Assembly: GCA_905199445.1 (NCBI GenBank)
Contig: CAJKGK010000012.1
Coordinates: 1-64,000 of the forward strand
Source: an uncultured Lachnospiraceae bacterium
GTDB taxonomy: Bacteria > Bacillota > Clostridia > Lachnospirales > Lachnospiraceae
Direction: 5' to 3'
Length of the DNA: 64,000 nt
Of this stretch, positions 33,641 to 42,846 are shown piece after piece. A program made the position numbers and the translations under genes. The notes below the pieces were generated by a model, which worked only from the letters and a program-made list of their open reading frames with translations, was not told the DNA's origin and made no database searches. Every line of letters begins with the position of its first letter. Position 1 is the first letter of the stretch.

Positions 33641-34624
33641 TTCAATGGAAACAGCTACAGCAACGGTCATACCAACCATTGGGTTGTTGCCTGCGCCGAT
33701 CAGACCCATCATTTCTACATGAGCAGGTACAGAAGAAGAACCTGCAAACTGAGCGTCAGAATGCATACGTCCTAATGTATCTGTCATACCATAAGAAGCC
33801 GGACCAGCTGCCATATTATCCGGATGAAGTGTACGTCCTGTACCACCGCCGGATGCTACTGAAAAGTATTTCTTTCCAGCTTCGATACATTCCTTCTTAT
33901 ATGTACCTGCAACCGGATGCTGGAATCTTGTCGGGTTTGTAGAGTTACCTGTAATGGAAACATCTACGCCCTCTTTCCACATGATTGCAACACCTTCACG
34001 AACATCGTTAGCACCGTAGCAGTTAACCTTTGCACGAGGTCCGTTGGAGTAAGCTTTTCTGAAAACTTCTTTTAATTCACCTGTATAATAGTCATATTCT
34101 GTTTCCACATAAGTAAAACCATTAATTCTGGCGATGATCTGAGCAGCGTCTTTTCCTAAACCATTAAGGATAACACGCAGCGGTTTCTGACGAACCTTGT
34201 TTGCTTTTTCAGCGATACCAATGGCACCTTCTGCTGCTGCAAAGGATTCATGTCCTGCAAGGAAACAGAAACAGTCTGTTTCTTCTTCAAGAAGCATTTT
34301 TCCTAAATTACCATGTCCAAGACCTACTTTACGCTGATCTGCAACAGAACCTGGGATACAGAATGCCTGAAGGCCTTCACCGATAGCTGCAGCTGCATCA
34401 GCTGCTCTTTTACAACCTTTTTTGATGGCGATTGCTGCACCTACAATATAAGCCCAGCAAGCATTTTCAAAGCAGATTGGCTGGATTTTTTTAATCTGGT
34501 TATATACATCAAGACCGGCATCTTTTGTAATCTTTTCTGCTTCTTCGATGGAAGCAATGCCATAGCTGTTTAATACAGCATTGATCTTATCAATTCTTCT
34601 TTCATATGATTCAAATAAAGCCAT
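33614..34624 (-). CDS. GGGtGRT protein
   Basis: The 336-residue soluble protein carries the family signature GGGTGRT, here in SVASGGGTGRTLHPDN (about residue 263). It has several glycine/alanine-rich conserved segments (ENACWAYIVGAAIAIKKG, FLAGHESFAAAEGAIGIA) and few obvious catalytic motifs. The family is conserved in anaerobic Firmicutes and, to my knowledge, has no assigned function. It is co-transcribed behind a NifU-like scaffold protein, 20 bases apart, with strong ribosome-binding sites, which suggests an iron-sulfur or related role and high expression. The gene's 3' end is duplicated 820 bp downstream. Confidence 0.9.
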   Translation of the reverse strand: MALFESYERRIDKINAVLNSYGIASIEEAEKITKDAGLDVYNQIKKIQPICFENACWAYIVGAAIAIKKGCKRAADAAAAIGEGLQAFCIPGSVADQRKVGLGHGNLGKMLLEEETDCFCFLAGHESFAAAEGAIGIAEKANKVRQKPLRVILNGLGKDAAQIIARINGFTYVETEYDYYTGELKEVFRKAYSNGPRAKVNCYGANDVREGVAIMWKEGVDVSITGNSTNPTRFQHPVAGTYKKECIEAGKKYFSVASGGGTGRTLHPDNMAAGPASYGMTDTLGRMHSDAQFAGSSSVPAHVEMMGLIGAGNNPMVGMTVAVAVSIEEAAKEGKF

Positions 34625-34644
34625 TTCCTCTACCTCCTGACGAA

Positions 34645-35337
34645 TTACTGTTTTCTTGGGTCGATAATCTTCACAGCGTCCTCAACACGGCCGTACTGAC
34701 CTTTAGCTTTTTCAAGTGCTGTGTTGGCATCATCACCGTTTTTAATGAAATCCATCATCTTGCCGAAGCTGATGTACTGGTATCCGATAATTTCATCTTC
34801 TTCATTTAACGCAATACCTGTTACATAACCTTCAGCCATCTCAAGGTAACGTGGGCCTTTCTTTAATGTACCATACATTGTACCAACCTGAGAACGAAGT
34901 CCTTTTCCTAAATCTTCAAGACCTGCACCGATTGGAAGACCATCTTCGGAAAATGCAGACTGAGATCTTCCGTATACAATCTGAAGGAACAATTCTCTCA
35001 TTGCAGTATTAATCGCATCACATACAAGGTCTGTATTTAATGCTTCAAGAAGAGTTCTTCCCGGAAGGATTTCTGCTGCCATAGCTGCGGAGTGTGTCAT
35101 ACCGGAACATCCGATTGTCTCAACCAATGCTTCCTGGATAATACCATCCTTAACGTTCAGAGTAAGTTTACATGTACCCTGCTGTGGTGCACACCAGCCA
35201 ATACCGTGTGTTAAACCGGAAATATCTTTAATTTCCTTTGCCTTTACCCATTTTGCTTCTTCTGGGATTGGAGCAGCCCCATGGTTTACGCCCTGTGCAA
35301 CAGGACACATCATTTCTACTTCGTGTGAATAAATCAT
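34645..35337 (-). CDS. NifU/IscU-like scaffold protein partner of GGGtGRT
   Basis: The 230-residue protein begins with HEVEMMCPVAQGVNHGAAP and has ISGLTHGIGWCAPQQGTCKL and VETIGCSGMTHSAAMAAEIL, resembling the NifU_N/IscU scaffold fold, in which cysteines hold a nascent Fe-S cluster. The C-terminal half adds about 100 residues not seen in simple IscU proteins (about 120-145 aa). Cys10, Cys49, Cys56 and Cys76 are the candidate ligands by position. It precedes the GGGtGRT gene. Whether it really assembles clusters is inference; sufU/sufB genes are not nearby. Confidence 0.75.
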   Translation of the reverse strand: MIYSHEVEMMCPVAQGVNHGAAPIPEEAKWVKAKEIKDISGLTHGIGWCAPQQGTCKLTLNVKDGIIQEALVETIGCSGMTHSAAMAAEILPGRTLLEALNTDLVCDAINTAMRELFLQIVYGRSQSAFSEDGLPIGAGLEDLGKGLRSQVGTMYGTLKKGPRYLEMAEGYVTGIALNEEDEIIGYQYISFGKMMDFIKNGDDANTALEKAKGQYGRVEDAVKIIDPRKQ

Positions 35338-35384
35338 TTTGAGACTCCTTTCAATATGTAGTTTAAAAATACCCCTTATCGTAA

Positions 35385-35416
35385 GGTGTATGATTGTTAA
35401 AATATAATCATACCTG
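35385..35416. promoter_or_regulatory. Leader hairpin upstream of the NifU-like gene
   Basis: GTATGATT and AATCATAC (35388-35395, 35406-35413) are perfectly complementary in the leader. A shorter stem CCTTA/TAAGG follows it. A weak promoter, TGGACG with ACAATA, lies just upstream. Whether this is an attenuator or an operator is open. Confidence 0.45.
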
Positions 35417-35502
35417 ATAGTATTGTCTCACTTTTAGTCTCATTCGTCCAGTATTTTTTATATTTTTTATCGAATTTAGCAACCTTTTGTAAGTTATGTT
35501 TG

Positions 35503-35529
35503 AAAAAGATAATGTCTATTGACATAATC
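35503..35529 (-). terminator. Terminator of the CPBP protease gene
   Basis: 9-bp stem with one mismatch, GATTATGTC-AATA-GACATTATC on the minus strand, followed by TTTTTC. It lies about 20 bases after the stop codon. Confidence 0.65.
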
Positions 35530-35548
35530 CACAAAATCGTTGAACACA

Positions 35549-36478
35549 TCATATGTTCATGATACACCTGATAAGGGTAAATACAAGAAAAATCACAAGT
35601 GCGATATCTATCATGGCATTTTTACGGATTTTTCCATTCATCCCCTCTACCATAATGGTTTCTGCTTTTGGAGCCAACACCACCCTGGGAGGGCGTTCAT
35701 TGAGCCTAAAAGTGCCATAAATCAAGGCAGCTACTATAAGAAGGGAAATCAGGGCAAACACTGACATTGCCCCGAGGGCAGGCAATAAAAGATCTGAAGA
35801 CATCCCCCTGACAGTCAGCTCCGATTCCCCCAATTTTTCTGACATTCCCAACATTCCGTAAGACATCACGGCAGAGGCACCGTTGAGCGTAAAATGCATC
35901 ATCATAGGAATCACGATTGAATCGCTGGCCTCCAGCATGAATGCCATAACAATCCCAAGATACATGGCATATGGCATTTGATTAAAGTTCATGTGCATCA
36001 TACCAAACACCAGGGCACTGAGAAAAATTCCGGCAAGTGGATTTCGCCGACTGTATGTATTATAAACCATTCCCCTGAATACTGTTTCTTCCACAATCGC
36101 CGGCATAAATGCCATCAAAGCTACCATTGTCCCCAAACCATAGGATGAAATTTCATTCACCATTGGGGCAACTGCATTATCCACAAACAACATGGATATC
36201 ATATTTAAGAACGCCACAACCGGATAGGAAAAGACAATCACAAAAACAGCCAGTATCATTGTCGCAATGTTTGTTTTTCTGAACCGGATGAGTTTCAGCG
36301 GATTTTGTCTGTAAATTATGCAATACCCCGCCAATGGCACCAGCATAGAAAGCTGGCTGAGAACCATAGCACTGCCTGTGGTCAAATGAATATTAAAAAG
36401 GTCTAAAATCAAGGAAAGTCCGTAATTTAGAACAATAACCAAAAGCAGCAACATATGAGCCGTGGAAATTCTTTTCAT
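35549..36478 (-). CDS. CPBP family intramembrane metalloprotease
   Basis: The 309-residue membrane protein has about eight helices. The CPBP (Abi/CAAX-like) motifs are EETVFRGMVYN (about residues 134-144), giving the paired Glu and the Arg, a FGMMHMNFNQ histidine segment (about 169-178), and a third HFTLNGAS segment (about 206). In bacteria such proteins cleave membrane peptides or confer bacteriocin self-immunity; the substrate is unknown. It follows the beta-helix gene by 27 bases and probably shares its promoter. Confidence 0.9.
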   Translation of the reverse strand: MKRISTAHMLLLLVIVLNYGLSLILDLFNIHLTTGSAMVLSQLSMLVPLAGYCIIYRQNPLKLIRFRKTNIATMILAVFVIVFSYPVVAFLNMISMLFVDNAVAPMVNEISSYGLGTMVALMAFMPAIVEETVFRGMVYNTYSRRNPLAGIFLSALVFGMMHMNFNQMPYAMYLGIVMAFMLEASDSIVIPMMMHFTLNGASAVMSYGMLGMSEKLGESELTVRGMSSDLLLPALGAMSVFALISLLIVAALIYGTFRLNERPPRVVLAPKAETIMVEGMNGKIRKNAMIDIALVIFLVFTLIRCIMNI

Positions 36479-36505
36479 GTTCGTCTCCTTAAATGCTTTT
36501 GGTCA

Positions 36506-37183
36506 TTATTTCTTGAGAACAACCTCGCCCTGTTTTTTATAAATACTTTTTGCGGGAATAAAGCCACGAACCATTGATGTAGGATATACATTGCTGCTGC
36601 GCCCGATTACAGTTCCAGGATTCATCACTGTGTTACATCCGATTTCCACATGATCCCCAAGCATAGCCCCGAACTTTTTCAGTCCTGTATGCATCCGCTC
36701 TCCCTGTACAACAACATCTACCAGGGTTTTATCTGATTTTACATTCGATGTGATAGAACCGGCGCCCATATGCGCCTTATAGCCCAATATAGAATCTCCC
36801 ACATAATTATAGTGAGGCACCTGAACCTTATTAAAAAGAACTACATTTTTTAATTCAGTAGAATTACCCACAACAGCCCCTTCACCTACGATGGCATTTC
36901 CACGAATAAACGCACAATGTCTGATTTCGGCGCCCCTGCCGATAATTGCCGGTCCGTGAATATAAGCGGACGCAAATACTGTGGCATCTTTAGCAATCCA
37001 CACATCTTCTCCGACCTTTTCATATTCACTCTCTGGAAGGCTATTGCCGAGCTGTATGATAAAATCTCCGATTTTAGGCAGTGCCTCCCAGGGATAAGTG
37101 AGTCCATCAAAAAGTTTAGCAGCAATTGTTTCATTTAAATCGTATAAATGATCGATTGATAATTCCTCAAACATATTAAACAC
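36506..37183 (-). CDS. Left-handed beta-helix protein, GlmU/acyltransferase-like
   Basis: The 225-residue protein contains hexapeptide repeats of the left-handed beta-helix (IIGRGAEIRHCAFIRGNAIVG, VVGNSTELKNVVLF) from about residue 75 to 210. GlmU-like KAHMGAGSITSNVKSDK (about 135-151) resembles the acetyl-CoA/active-site loop of N-acetylglucosamine-1-phosphate uridyltransferases. The N-terminal 70 residues are short and no uridyltransferase (GT-A) domain is present, so it is not a complete GlmU. It may be a nucleotide-sugar or sugar acyltransferase. First of two genes with the CPBP protease. Confidence 0.82.
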   Translation of the reverse strand: MFNMFEELSIDHLYDLNETIAAKLFDGLTYPWEALPKIGDFIIQLGNSLPESEYEKVGEDVWIAKDATVFASAYIHGPAIIGRGAEIRHCAFIRGNAIVGEGAVVGNSTELKNVVLFNKVQVPHYNYVGDSILGYKAHMGAGSITSNVKSDKTLVDVVVQGERMHTGLKKFGAMLGDHVEIGCNTVMNPGTVIGRSSNVYPTSMVRGFIPAKSIYKKQGEVVLKK

Positions 37184-37212
37184 CTCTTTTAATTTTTCAT
37201 TGATAAGGCCCC

Positions 37213-37231
37213 GTTATTGCTCTGCAATAAC
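37213..37231. promoter_or_regulatory. Hairpin in the leader of the beta-helix gene
   Basis: GTTATTGC-TCT-GCAATAAC, a perfect 8-bp stem between the promoter at 37247-37274 and the gene start. On the minus strand it is followed by GGGGCC, not a T-run, so it is not a clear terminator. Confidence 0.5.
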
Positions 37232-37246
37232 TTGACTTCACTCTCA

Positions 37247-37274
37247 ATTATATCGGATGTTATAGAAAAAGCAA
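37247..37274 (-). promoter_or_regulatory. Promoter of the beta-helix/CPBP operon
   Basis: Minus strand: TTGCTT (37269-37274), 16-bp spacer, TATAAT (37247-37252). Confidence 0.65.
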
Positions 37275-37281
37275 CTATCTT

Positions 37282-40200
37282 TTATTTACGTATTATTCCA
37301 ACACGCCATAATTTTACACCTATAAAAACAATCCCGCCAATGATGGCCAATGCGGTCATTAAGGTCAGATAAAACAGGGGTTTATTCATAAAAAATAAAA
37401 TCCAGCTGCTGGGGGTAACAAGAACAGTCACTTCTTTCGTTTCATTCTTGTTTCCCGCCATATCCCATGCCGTAATACGGATATGCTGATACTGATTTTG
37501 TGCCTTCATAGAAATCCTTACAGGCTGCTCCAGATCTGCTCCGGTATAGACCGTCTTTACACCATCTATATCAACCACGGCTTTGTCCAAAACCGTATAA
37601 TCCTTTATTTGAACCGTAAATTCATGCAGCTTTTCTTTATACCGCCCCCGATCCTCCAGATTGGACACGCTAATGACCGGCGGTGTATGATCAATGATGA
37701 ATTCAATGGGTTTTCCTTTCATCTGATTCATATTTACATTATCTGCCCTGTCCCTGGAATAAATGTTTATGCAGTAAGTACCTTGTGTTTCAAAACAGGC
37801 CGCTGCAATTGTATATGTATATTTTTTCCACTTTCCCTGATCATTTTCCATTTTAACCGTATAATCCCTGTCAGGTATCATTTTTTTGACTTCCCCATTC
37901 ACACTGCAGGTCAATTCTATAAATTCCAGGGAATCCACATTGATTTCATGAATGATCATATCCGATGGTGTATTTATAAAGCCTGAATCAAGGCGTTTTC
38001 GGGTCGGTCCGTCCATCACATAAGTTGACCCATGGCGATTAACGGAAAAGGTAATATGACTGACAGTCCTGTTTCCGGCCTGATCTGCAGCCGATGCAGT
38101 GAGTGTATAAAGGTCATCCATGTCCTGATCAAAGTCTTTAAACGTAATCTGCGTTTGTCCAAGACCATTTACCCTTGAAATCATCTGCTCAACCGGAATA
38201 TATCCACGGCCTGCCCCCGTCAATCTGACAGCCATACATTCTGGTAAAAAATTCAGATCTGATATAACAATCATCGGAGCCACGGATCCTCTATTGGCAG
38301 ATTGGTCAGCAATATTTTTAAATTCTATTTTAGGTGCTGTAAAATCCAATGTAAAATATTGTGGCTCAATGGAATTTGAGGGATTACCTGCCAAATCTTC
38401 ATATGAAATCTTTAATATATAATCTCCTTCATTATTAAAGGTGATTGATGTTGTATGGACATCTCCATTATCCGTCCATGGGGTACATTCAGGAGCATCT
38501 GCATAACGCCCGCCTAAAGAAGATACCACATGAATTTTAACATCATTCGAATCAAAATAATGCTCATGAACAGTGATCGTTGCTGTCCTGGCATGATTAT
38601 AATACGAATGGCTCTGGGAACTATGATGATCATAACAAATATCAATCACCGGTGCTTGTCTGTCTATGATCAAACGTTCCGATTTGTATGGAATAACTGC
38701 TTCATTTAAAGCCATATCTTTACAATACACAGAAAAGTCATATTCCCCGTTATCCTGAAAAATAATCCGGCAGCTGTATACATCCGGGATCTGAGACTGT
38801 CCCTCCTTTTCGCCGGCAGTCCATTGTGTCATTACTGGTTTCATACCATTGGAACTGTTGACATCTATCTTCACAAGATCCGGCCTAAAATTTTGCTCCC
38901 TGATTTCAACAGTCGCGGTCCTGACATCTTTGAAATACCAGTTATTTTTGGGTAATTGGGAATCAAAAGAAACTCTGATTTGAGGTTTTGTGCAGTCAAT
39001 TAAAATATTTTTCACCTTCTCTGAAAAGTTTCCTGCCTTATCCTTCATACATACGTAAATCTGAATATCATTGCTGTTATTTAATGATCCATCAATCTGT
39101 ATCTGTTCTTTCGTATACCTGAGCTTTTCTTTTTCTCCAGGTTTTAAGAGAAAACCTTTCTGGGTCACTTTCTGATTATTTCTAATCTCATAATATACAG
39201 ATGACAAACCTGAAATCCCATCCGTCATTTCCAAACCATTGGCTGTATGACTGGCATCAGCGCGCTTGTTTTCCACGGCTGTATCTCCATCCCAGGCACT
39301 AATTTCCACATTCACATTACCGCTGTAAATATCATAGACTGGTTTTGGTGTCAGAATATCAATCCTGGAATCTGGTACATGGCTGTCTAAAATCAGCATA
39401 GGCGTACGAATATAAGTATAATTGCCGCAGCAGTCTTCTATTCTTCCATATATAATAACACTTTGATCGGCTTCAAGCTGTATCGTCTGTATTTCAGACC
39501 ACAGCCCCTGTGCAAAGGCCAAATCAAGCTGTGCCTCGGTCAGTAAATTCTTACTTTCCATCATAACCATCTGTTCTATTCCCGAAATAAAATCATCCGT
39601 TCTCATAAAACTAACCTGTATATTCCTGTTAAAAAATAATCGTTCATTATCCAAAGATACACTCCCATCCCACAAAACTTCCTCTTTGTCAATCCCCATA
39701 CAGCCGTTTGGTTTCGTCCAGTCCAGCGTAAAATGATCCGGTCTGTAGGGATGGGATAAATCATTACCTGCCAGATCCTTATAGACTATAGAGAACGTAT
39801 AATTGGCTTCATCTGAGAATAGAATTTCTGCCATATATAAGTCATCAGATATATGATGCCACTGATGCTTCCATCCCGGCTCCAGTGCTGCTCCAGTGTT
39901 ATCACAGGCATTGGTGCAAATCTTCAATCCGCAGCTTCCGGACTCAGACATAAGTTCATGGCAGAAATTTCGATCCTGTATTATAATTTTTCCGCAAATT
40001 TTCTCATTGGAATAGTATCGTTGGTCTTTCATAGACGGCAGTTTGCGATCAGACTTTTTGTCCTGGGACACACTGTAAAACTCTGCCTCAATGATCCTGG
40101 GGGCGGTAGAATCAACCACAAAATACTTCTCGTGGTCTTTAAGCTGTTCATCCAGACTACACTGATTTCCTGCCAGATCAGTGACACAAAGTCCAAAGGT

Positions 40201-42846
40201 ATAAATGCCATCCGTGCAAAAATAGAATTTCATTATATAAACGCCTGGCGCCGTATTTTTCCAGCCATCAGCGTAATTCCAGCCACCTTTTTCTTCTGAA
40301 GCAGGTACAGGTTCAGGTCCGGTACAGTGAAACTCTACACCTTCCGGTGTAAAAGAGGGGTCAGAAACTTCAATAGTCACAAGCCGCTTTGTATTAAAAT
40401 AAAAGCCGTTTTCAGCCTGACCGTCGAAAGTAACCGTTACATCCGGCACCTGAAAATCATAGTCAAATTCTATGCTGCCTTCCGATTCGTTTCCCCCGTA
40501 ATCTCTGACTGTAACTAAAACAGTCACATGGAAGCTCTGATCAGACGTTTGAGGGGCAAGCACTTTATAAGGAATAACCAGGCTTCCCCTGAATTTTTCA
40601 GCATTTTCTTTTAATTGACTGGTTTTCAGATTGTTTTTTACCGCTCCGGCAATCACTTTGCTCCATGCCTCCTGCAGCCCTTTCTCGCTTTTTAGAAAAC
40701 ATTGAAATTTAACCTGCTCAATACCAGAAAAACAATCTGAATGCTCGTAAACATCCGATGTATCAAATAATATTTCCACATCCTTATTATAAATATGGTT
40801 CTTTACAGGATCTTTAACTGTAAGTACCGGATGCGCAGGGGCCTGTCCATCCACAACAATGCCCTCTGTAGACGCATAGGAAACATTTCCCACCAAATCA
40901 ATAGCTTTTACAAAAATAATCTGACGTTTTTCATCAATATCAATCTTCTTTTCATTTGCATCTAAAACGCTGATCCATTGATTCTGCCTTTCAAGAAAAC
41001 TTTTCATTTGATCTCTGGACAAAAATTGAAATTCATCATAATCCATAACCAAATACTGAACAGCGTATACACCGCTTTGGTGATCCCGTGCACCTACGGT
41101 CACCTGAACATTTTTCTGATTGCCAAAAATATTCAGATCCGGCTCATGGGCCAGTTGATCCTCAAAACCTGTACACTGTCCATTGGCGCTGACATTGATA
41201 TATGCATGTGTGTCACGGTCAATGCAGCAAGTCAGCTTTACTGCCTGGGACTGTGCCGTCACCTCCCCATCTCGTATAAAAACAAGTCTGAACCACAGAC
41301 ATGTATTTTTTGTAAATGCAAACGTCCGGACTTGTCGGGTACATTGCGCATCCTCATAAAAATACAGATCTGTATAACCGCTGCATGGATCTTTGGCACA
41401 CAAAACCGGTGGCCCCTGACTTTCCGGCGAAGCCCAGATTTCCATTTCAGCTTCTTTTTGAGGTGATTTCACCGTAAATCCTTCCGCCAGTTCATATTCC
41501 CATGGTTCAACCGGTCGAGGGGAAATGATTAAAGACCCTACGCAAGCAGTCTCATCCGCCTGAAAATCATAGCAATAATTATGAAGCTGTTTCGGCTTAT
41601 CCCCCCGAGGGACGGCTGCAGTAATATCATAACGCCCCGTCCCCTCAGTCCGCATTGCCTCGGTTGTAAATACAGGCATATACTGGGACAATAGGGTATT
41701 TAAAACAATATCCCTTTCCTGATCTACAATTCCCGTAAATACAGATTCACAATTTTGGACGGCAATCTTCTGGAAATCCGGATTTGACGCATAATAATCT
41801 CTGACCACATCCACAAGATTTACACGAATCGGCCGTTCCTTTGTGATGCACGTTAATCGATAGTCATATAAATTATCAAGGTTTAATATATATTTAGCGG
41901 CATCTGCTCCCGTCAGCACAGGACACCTTCCCCCTTCCGCCTCATTGAGATTTAAAACCGATCCCTCCTTGCATACATCGGCCGACATTAGTATAAAAGG
42001 CTTGTCCGTGTCAATATAAACGGAATCCGAATTTACCAATCCGTTTAATCCAATGGTTTTGAGTTGGATCGCCGGACTTCCGTCATAGCATTTTTCTTCA
42101 TATTGGATGGTGTCAAGAGCAATATTAATTTCTTTCGGTTCTACGGTCAACGACCAGTCGGCCTGGATCTTCACGTTCAACGCCTCTGCTTCACAGAAAT
42201 TATCATAGCTCAGACAGATTTGGGCCGTACCAACATCCTGGGCCGCATAGACGATACCTCCTGTAACCATATACATTCCTGGTGTTTCCACAGACATCTC
42301 TGCGGAATAAAACTGTACAGATACACTGTTCAAAACAGTTTTTGTACCTGAAACCGACACACACCAGCGAGCAGGGTCTGTAATTTGAGCGGCCACTGTC
42401 TGAGAATCCTGCATTTTATCATCCTGGACAATCCGGGCCCTAAAAAACAGAGGCTCATACCCATCTACATGAGTGCCTGAGTAAACAACATTGTGCACAT
42501 TATTGGGATCAAAAATAATTTTTGACTGAGTTTTTTCTCCATACTCCATCTGAGATTCCCCGATTTTTATATCGCCTACCTCCTGCTGTGTCACAGAAGC
42601 GGCAAATACACTGACCGTCTGTGCCCCCAATAAAATAGCCCCGCCCAAAATTACAAATAGAATGATCCCCTTTACAATGAATTTTACAGCCGTTTTTACA
42701 TTACGTCCTGTTAATTGGTCAAAAACCCGGGGAATTTTCAATATTACAGCTAAAATGCAGGCCACGGTCAAACATATACCGGATATAACCGTACAACAGA
42801 TAAAAATGTGGTGATACAGCCCTATCTCATACTCAATCTGACTCAT
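37282..42846 (-). CDS. Giant membrane-anchored Ig-repeat surface protein
   Basis: Start at 42846 (MSQIEYEIG), with GGAGGAGG upstream, inside the end of the kinase gene (14-base overlap). The 1854-residue protein has two N-terminal helices (about residues 11-37 and 55-80), a large outside region, and a C-terminal helix (about 1815-1840) with a short basic tail. The outside part is a string of about ten bacterial Ig-like modules of about 100-140 residues, each closing on a D-x-T-x-P-like boundary and containing repeated RTATI(T/E)V, ITF..(E/D)GDY and YxDLAGN motifs. Such proteins act as adhesins or in cell-wall sensing. No LPXTG motif is present. Translational coupling to the kinase suggests a sensor or regulated target. 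Confidence 0.85.
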   Translation of the reverse strand: MSQIEYEIGLYHHIFICCTVISGICLTVACILAVILKIPRVFDQLTGRNVKTAVKFIVKGIILFVILGGAILLGAQTVSVFAASVTQQEVGDIKIGESQMEYGEKTQSKIIFDPNNVHNVVYSGTHVDGYEPLFFRARIVQDDKMQDSQTVAAQITDPARWCVSVSGTKTVLNSVSVQFYSAEMSVETPGMYMVTGGIVYAAQDVGTAQICLSYDNFCEAEALNVKIQADWSLTVEPKEINIALDTIQYEEKCYDGSPAIQLKTIGLNGLVNSDSVYIDTDKPFILMSADVCKEGSVLNLNEAEGGRCPVLTGADAAKYILNLDNLYDYRLTCITKERPIRVNLVDVVRDYYASNPDFQKIAVQNCESVFTGIVDQERDIVLNTLLSQYMPVFTTEAMRTEGTGRYDITAAVPRGDKPKQLHNYCYDFQADETACVGSLIISPRPVEPWEYELAEGFTVKSPQKEAEMEIWASPESQGPPVLCAKDPCSGYTDLYFYEDAQCTRQVRTFAFTKNTCLWFRLVFIRDGEVTAQSQAVKLTCCIDRDTHAYINVSANGQCTGFEDQLAHEPDLNIFGNQKNVQVTVGARDHQSGVYAVQYLVMDYDEFQFLSRDQMKSFLERQNQWISVLDANEKKIDIDEKRQIIFVKAIDLVGNVSYASTEGIVVDGQAPAHPVLTVKDPVKNHIYNKDVEILFDTSDVYEHSDCFSGIEQVKFQCFLKSEKGLQEAWSKVIAGAVKNNLKTSQLKENAEKFRGSLVIPYKVLAPQTSDQSFHVTVLVTVRDYGGNESEGSIEFDYDFQVPDVTVTFDGQAENGFYFNTKRLVTIEVSDPSFTPEGVEFHCTGPEPVPASEEKGGWNYADGWKNTAPGVYIMKFYFCTDGIYTFGLCVTDLAGNQCSLDEQLKDHEKYFVVDSTAPRIIEAEFYSVSQDKKSDRKLPSMKDQRYYSNEKICGKIIIQDRNFCHELMSESGSCGLKICTNACDNTGAALEPGWKHQWHHISDDLYMAEILFSDEANYTFSIVYKDLAGNDLSHPYRPDHFTLDWTKPNGCMGIDKEEVLWDGSVSLDNERLFFNRNIQVSFMRTDDFISGIEQMVMMESKNLLTEAQLDLAFAQGLWSEIQTIQLEADQSVIIYGRIEDCCGNYTYIRTPMLILDSHVPDSRIDILTPKPVYDIYSGNVNVEISAWDGDTAVENKRADASHTANGLEMTDGISGLSSVYYEIRNNQKVTQKGFLLKPGEKEKLRYTKEQIQIDGSLNNSNDIQIYVCMKDKAGNFSEKVKNILIDCTKPQIRVSFDSQLPKNNWYFKDVRTATVEIREQNFRPDLVKIDVNSSNGMKPVMTQWTAGEKEGQSQIPDVYSCRIIFQDNGEYDFSVYCKDMALNEAVIPYKSERLIIDRQAPVIDICYDHHSSQSHSYYNHARTATITVHEHYFDSNDVKIHVVSSLGGRYADAPECTPWTDNGDVHTTSITFNNEGDYILKISYEDLAGNPSNSIEPQYFTLDFTAPKIEFKNIADQSANRGSVAPMIVISDLNFLPECMAVRLTGAGRGYIPVEQMISRVNGLGQTQITFKDFDQDMDDLYTLTASAADQAGNRTVSHITFSVNRHGSTYVMDGPTRKRLDSGFINTPSDMIIHEINVDSLEFIELTCSVNGEVKKMIPDRDYTVKMENDQGKWKKYTYTIAAACFETQGTYCINIYSRDRADNVNMNQMKGKPIEFIIDHTPPVISVSNLEDRGRYKEKLHEFTVQIKDYTVLDKAVVDIDGVKTVYTGADLEQPVRISMKAQNQYQHIRITAWDMAGNKNETKEVTVLVTPSSWILFFMNKPLFYLTLMTALAIIGGIVFIGVKLWRVGIIRK

